Source: JAVBQF01 sp031549195
GTDB taxonomy: Bacteria; Bacillota_I; Bacilli_A; RF39; UBA660
DNA length: 16,877 nucleotides
NCBI GenBank assembly: GCA_031549195.1
Contig: JAVBQF010000021.1
Coordinates: 1-16,877 of the forward strand
Direction of reading: 5' to 3'
Under the pieces are notes generated by a model. The model was not told the origin of the DNA. It ran no database searches and saw only the letters and a list, made by a program, of their open reading frames with translations. Position numbers and translations under genes: made by a program. Shown in pieces: positions 13,455 through 16,877 of the stretch. How positions within the stretch are numbered: position 1 is the stretch's first letter; each line of letters begins with the position of its first letter.

Positions 13455-15968
13455 ATGACTTTTATAAAGAAAAAAAAAATCTTGTTTTTATCTTTTATTA
13501 TTCCATTATTAATAACTGTATTAATATTTATTTTACTTGGAATTTTTATTAATGGTGATAACAACATTTTAATATCTGACTTAAGAGCTCAGTATTTATC
13601 ATTTTTTAATTATTATAAAAGTTTATTTAATGGAAGCTCCTCACTTTTCTATTCCTTTTCAAATGGCTTGGGTAGTTCAACGCTAGGAATTATAGCATAC
13701 TACCTTGCTTCTCCTTTTAACATTCTCATTTTCTTATTCAATAAAGCAAATATCATTGACATAATTACTATTATTTTAATATTAAAGATAGCTGTATCAG
13801 GAAGTACTATGTTTTTATATTTAAAATATCATTTTAATAAAGAAAATATTTCTTTATTGATTTTTTCTACTTGCTATGCACTAATGTCTTTCAGTGTGAA
13901 TTACTATTTTAATATCATGTGGTTTGATGGTATTTACCTATTACCATTAATTTCACTAGGCATAGATAGTGTAATAAACAAAAATAAATACCTACTATAT
14001 GGATTTTCACTATTTTTAGGTATAATTACTAACTTTTACATTGGATACATGCTTTGTATATTTTCATTTATTTACTATATATATGAGTCATATTTAAAAT
14101 ATGGTTTTGAATATAAGAAAGATAACTATAAACACTTTTTTAAATTCCTTAAGATATCTGTTCTTATTGGATTAATGGCCAGCTTTATTATTATACCTAC
14201 TTTATCTGAAATATCTAAAAACACTGGTAATGTAGATGTTAACAAGAGTATATTTACAGGAACTAGCATTGGTAGTCTGTTTGCAAGGAGTTATATTGGA
14301 AGTCATACATTCCCCTATATGCTGGCAATTGATATTGTAAATATATATTGTGGTATTATCATTCAAATATTAGTAGTATTTTATTTTCTAAATAAAAAAA
14401 TATCTTTTAAAGAAAAACTAGCATCTGTTAGTATTCTACTTATATTCACAATGTCGTTTCTCATAGAACCATTTAACATCATATGGCATGGATTCACTAT
14501 TCCAAATGGTATGAATTTCAGATATGCCTTTATATTTTGTTTTTTCTTGATACAAATTGCATATAAAAGCTTTAATTGTATTAATGGTATTACTAAAAAG
14601 GATTATATTATATATGGATTTTCTTTTATAGTTATTAGTATCCTACTACTATTTATTAACTATGAATATTTAAGCCTTACTAGTATTCTTATTTCTATTA
14701 TATTTACTATTTTCTATTTACTTATACTATACAAAAATAAGAGTAAAAAGGCCAATATATTATTAATTTTATTAGTACTTATTGAATTGGCATGTAATTT
14801 TTATTTATCTATTGATGATTATTGGTTTTATTCTAACGAGAGCTACGAATGGCACATGAAGGAATTTAAAAGTAAAATAAATGAATATGGTAATAGAAGC
14901 AATTATTTTAGAATTGAAAAGAATCTAAATATGTCACTAAATGAAAGCCTAATTTCAGATTACAATGGAATATCTAGTTTCAACTCATTTGTAAGTAATG
15001 ACATCTACAAATTTGCTAAGCAAGCGGGATATGGTGTTTCATTAAATAAAATATCCTATGGTGATGGCAATACCCCAGTAATTGATTCCATATTAGGAAT
15101 TAAATATATGTTTCTTAGCTATGTTGATTATAGTAGTTTTTATAAAGTTATTGATAGTATCCCAATTCCACCATATATAAATGAATATAATAAGACTGTA
15201 AATGTTTATGAAAATACTTATGCATTAGGTATTGGTTACCTAGTCAGTAATAATATAAAAAATTATTCAAAGGATGAAATAGATTACAATAACAGTTTTG
15301 AATATCAAAATTATTTATTTAGATTAATGACAAACAGTAACAAGAATGTTCTATTACCCTATGACACAAAAATAATAGATAATGAAAATATTTCAGCAAA
15401 TATAAATAATAACTATCCAATGTTTATATATGTAAAGTTTGAAGATAAAGATAATGATAGTGTTGCTATTCATATAGATAATAGAATGGTAATGAATTAC
15501 TATGATATAACTAATGGAATATTTAATATAAAAAATTCGTTTCATAACCAAACGGTTAATTTGAAAGTAGTTGGTAATAATAGAGAAATTGAAAATAGTT
15601 ACATATATTATTTTGATGAAGATTACTTCAAAGAAAAATTAGGAGAGTTAAATAAGAATAATCTCAATATTGAAGTTTTTGATAACGACTATATAAAAGG
15701 CAATATAAAAGTATTTGATGAAAATAAAGTGCTGTTTACCTCTATACCATATGATGACAATTGGCAAGTATATGTAGATGACATTAAGACAGATTATTAT
15801 AAAGTATTTGATACATTCATTGGTATTGATTTAAGTAAAGGAGCTCATATAATTGAATTCAAATATTATCCAAAAGAACTAAATATCGGAATAATTATAT
15901 CTTTATTGACTGCTAGCTATGTTGTCGCAACAGTTATTAGAAAAAAGAAAAAAATCGATAGAACTTAA
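13455..15968 (+). CDS. YfhO-family membrane protein (GT-C-like glycosyltransferase)
   Basis: An 837-residue polytopic membrane protein. Hydrophobic segments run from residue 9 to about 452 (roughly a dozen). A large extracytoplasmic part follows (about 455-805), then one C-terminal membrane segment (about 811-828) ending in RKKKKIDRT. Family-typical blocks are ISDLRAQYLSFFNYYKSL (40-57) with an acidic residue in the first outer loop as in GT-C enzymes, GLGSSTLGIIAYYLASPFNI (71-90), NIMWFDGIYLLPLISLGID (153-171) and PNGMNFRYAFIFCF (350-363). In Bacillus the YfhO protein works with CsbB and GtcA to add GlcNAc to lipoteichoic acid outside the cell. The acceptor here is unknown. It is the only plus-strand gene, diverging from the prepilin-like gene and converging on the second repeat protein. 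A link to glycosylating these surface proteins is only suggested by position. No csbB- or gtcA-like partner is in the window. Confidence 0.9.
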   Translation: MTFIKKKKILFLSFIIPLLITVLIFILLGIFINGDNNILISDLRAQYLSFFNYYKSLFNGSSSLFYSFSNGLGSSTLGIIAYYLASPFNILIFLFNKANIIDIITIILILKIAVSGSTMFLYLKYHFNKENISLLIFSTCYALMSFSVNYYFNIMWFDGIYLLPLISLGIDSVINKNKYLLYGFSLFLGIITNFYIGYMLCIFSFIYYIYESYLKYGFEYKKDNYKHFFKFLKISVLIGLMASFIIIPTLSEISKNTGNVDVNKSIFTGTSIGSLFARSYIGSHTFPYMLAIDIVNIYCGIIIQILVVFYFLNKKISFKEKLASVSILLIFTMSFLIEPFNIIWHGFTIPNGMNFRYAFIFCFFLIQIAYKSFNCINGITKKDYIIYGFSFIVISILLLFINYEYLSLTSILISIIFTIFYLLILYKNKSKKANILLILLVLIELACNFYLSIDDYWFYSNESYEWHMKEFKSKINEYGNRSNYFRIEKNLNMSLNESLISDYNGISSFNSFVSNDIYKFAKQAGYGVSLNKISYGDGNTPVIDSILGIKYMFLSYVDYSSFYKVIDSIPIPPYINEYNKTVNVYENTYALGIGYLVSNNIKNYSKDEIDYNNSFEYQNYLFRLMTNSNKNVLLPYDTKIIDNENISANINNNYPMFIYVKFEDKDNDSVAIHIDNRMVMNYYDITNGIFNIKNSFHNQTVNLKVVGNNREIENSYIYYFDEDYFKEKLGELNKNNLNIEVFDNDYIKGNIKVFDENKVLFTSIPYDDNWQVYVDDIKTDYYKVFDTFIGIDLSKGAHIIEFKYYPKELNIGIIISLLTASYVVATVIRKKKKIDRT

Positions 15969-15981
15969 TCTGTCGATTTTT
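15953..15981. terminator. Bidirectional terminator between convergent genes
   Basis: AATCGATAGA (15953-15962) pairs with TCTGTCGATT (15969-15978), ten pairs with one wobble and a 6-base loop. T runs follow on both strands (TTTTTATT rightward; TTTTTTTC leftward). The loop contains the stop codon of the YfhO-type gene at 15966-15968. It serves both that gene and the repeat protein gene ending at 15999. Confidence 0.85.
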
Positions 15982-15998
15982 ATTGATATATTTTATTT

Positions 15999-16877
15999 TT
16001 ACGGTGCTAACATTGCACATTCTACTTGTCTTGTAGTAGAAGCAGTATAACCAGCATATGCAGTAGAATAAGCCGACCATGCTCCCCATGTAGTTGTTGA
16101 CCCACAATTATAAGAACCACAACTACCACAACTTTCATTATATAAGTTACAATATCTGGTTCCCTTGCTTGCACAACCAGCAGCAGAACATCTATTACAA
16201 CAATAATTAGTTGTAGTTGATGAATCTCGATATCTACATTTTTTAACTAAAAACAGTAAAGTATATTCTTGATAATAAATACCACTACCAGTAGCAGGAG
16301 ATTTTGATTGAGTATTACCTGCTTCATCAAACACCTGTGTATAAACAATCCACGTACCTTCTGTATCAAGAGTTACAGTATAACTTGTTGCCTCACGATT
16401 ATTAACTGTTTTTGCTGATACAATAGATCCATTTTTATATACATGGACATTCATATACCCTACATTAGTATCAGTCCAAGACACAGTAACTGTTGTAGCA
16501 CTACTATAAGATCCACCAGCGACTGAATAGTTATTTAATACTGGTCTTGTCGTATCCCTTGAGACACTAACTGAACAAGTGCCAATATTTCCTGCACGGT
16601 CCTCTACATACCCTGTATATGATTTTGCAGCCACATCTGTGTTTTGTAAAGCAGATGTTGGACCAGTAGAGCTACCAATTCCATAATCTTTAATGTCACT
16701 CTTCGCATTATCACTTGTTGAATTTTGATCGACTGTAGAAGCGAAACTTACTGTAACATCCCCTCTAAACCAATCATTATTACCAAGTGTACCAGTTTTA
16801 GCAAGAGTACAAGAAGGTGCTAACTTATCAATATTATTTATTACTATAGTTGAAGCTATTGAAACGTTACCTGCTGT
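15999..16877 (-). CDS. Ig-like repeat surface protein, C-terminal 292 residues (cut by window edge)
   Basis: The frame stays open to the right edge; a GTG at 16634 is an internal codon, not a start. Visible in order: the end of one Ig-like module (TAGNVSIAST and on); a full module at about 21-112 with PSCTLAKTGTLGNNDWFRGD and KSYTGYVEDRAGNIGTC; a second at about 113-200 (PVLNNYSVAGGSYSS, QVFDEAGNTQ). Last comes a short tail, 210-292, with ten cysteines and the tryptophan motif TWGAWSAYSTAY (263-274). This tail resembles the RYR..TTT...W..WS..S motif seen at the ends of some Firmicute surface repeat proteins and superficially thrombospondin type 1 repeats. It lacks the glycine-rich domain of its relative at 10290-13103. 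A prepilin leader cannot be checked because the N-terminus is outside the window. It is probably an exported adhesin-like protein. Confidence 0.8.
   Translation of the reverse strand, partial: TAGNVSIASTIVINNIDKLAPSCTLAKTGTLGNNDWFRGDVTVSFASTVDQNSTSDNAKSDIKDYGIGSSTGPTSALQNTDVAAKSYTGYVEDRAGNIGTCSVSVSRDTTRPVLNNYSVAGGSYSSATTVTVSWTDTNVGYMNVHVYKNGSIVSAKTVNNREATSYTVTLDTEGTWIVYTQVFDEAGNTQSKSPATGSGIYYQEYTLLFLVKKCRYRDSSTTTNYCCNRCSAAGCASKGTRYCNLYNESCGSCGSYNCGSTTTWGAWSAYSTAYAGYTASTTRQVECAMLAP
16769..16877 (-). repeat. 109-base near-identical repeat, copy 2 (at window edge)
   Basis: Direct repeat of 11516-11624, with one difference at 16808. The similarity reaches the last base of the window, so its true length is longer or unknown. 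The two copies start 5253 bases apart and flank the YfhO-type gene and the 5' half of the prepilin-like gene. Confidence 0.95.

Noticed and set aside
13441..13458. Five-codon upstream frame (ATG at 13441) ending in TGA overlapping the start of the YfhO-type gene
   Set aside because: Its first codons form the GGAG ribosome binding site of the real start. No attenuator-like structure accompanies it, so it is probably incidental.
1..16877. Mycoplasma-type genetic code (TGA read as Trp)
   Set aside because: Tryptophan positions in conserved proteins that I checked use TGG, and none of the genes needs read-through of TGA.
10290..16877. Mobile element carrying the surface genes
   Set aside because: No transposase, integrase, terminal inverted repeats or tRNA attachment site is visible. 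The 109-base repeat lies inside coding sequence and is better explained by paralogue exchange.

Overview
The window reads as chromosome of a low-G+C, Gram-positive-type bacterium (Bacillota or an uncultured relative near the Mycoplasmatota boundary). Five things point there. Coding is very AT-rich. Shine-Dalgarno (SD) sites are strong (AGGAGG, GAGGTG). Promoters are SigA-like, several with an extended -10. An alanine T-box leader precedes alaS. The order recD2 - AI-2E permease - alaS is familiar from Bacillus-type genomes. Tryptophan is encoded by TGG wherever checked and no reading frame needs TGA as a sense codon, so nothing suggests the Mycoplasma code. The exact lineage cannot be fixed from the sequence alone.

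All genes but one lie on the minus strand. In transcription order from the right edge to the left: (1) the C-terminal 292 residues of a large Ig-like repeat surface protein that runs off the right edge; (2) on the plus strand, a YfhO-family multi-pass membrane protein that converges on (1) and shares a two-way terminator with it; (3) a 937-residue protein with a type IV prepilin leader, Ig-like repeats and a glycine-rich C-terminal domain like that of ALK/LTK receptors; (4) recD2; (5) a 56-residue single-pass membrane protein; (6) an AI-2E family permease; (7) an alanine T-box leader controlling a P-loop kinase-like protein and alaS; (8) two small secreted beta-rich proteins of DUF4097/adhesin type; (9) holA; (10) the N-terminal part of a probable polysaccharide deacetylase.

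The left and middle parts (1 to about 10200) are mostly housekeeping: replication (holA), DNA repair (recD2) and translation (alaS). The right part (about 10200-16877) is a cell-surface region. Two related repeat proteins flank a membrane protein of a family that glycosylates cell-surface polymers. The two surface genes share 108 of 109 bases over one segment while the adjoining sequence differs, which indicates recent exchange or duplication.

The best candidates for something undescribed are the pilin-leader/Ig/glycine-rich surface protein with its recombining partner, and the compact T-box. That T-box has a very short Stem I, a possible loop-linker pseudoknot, and an antiterminator strand complementary to the downstream ribosome binding site.
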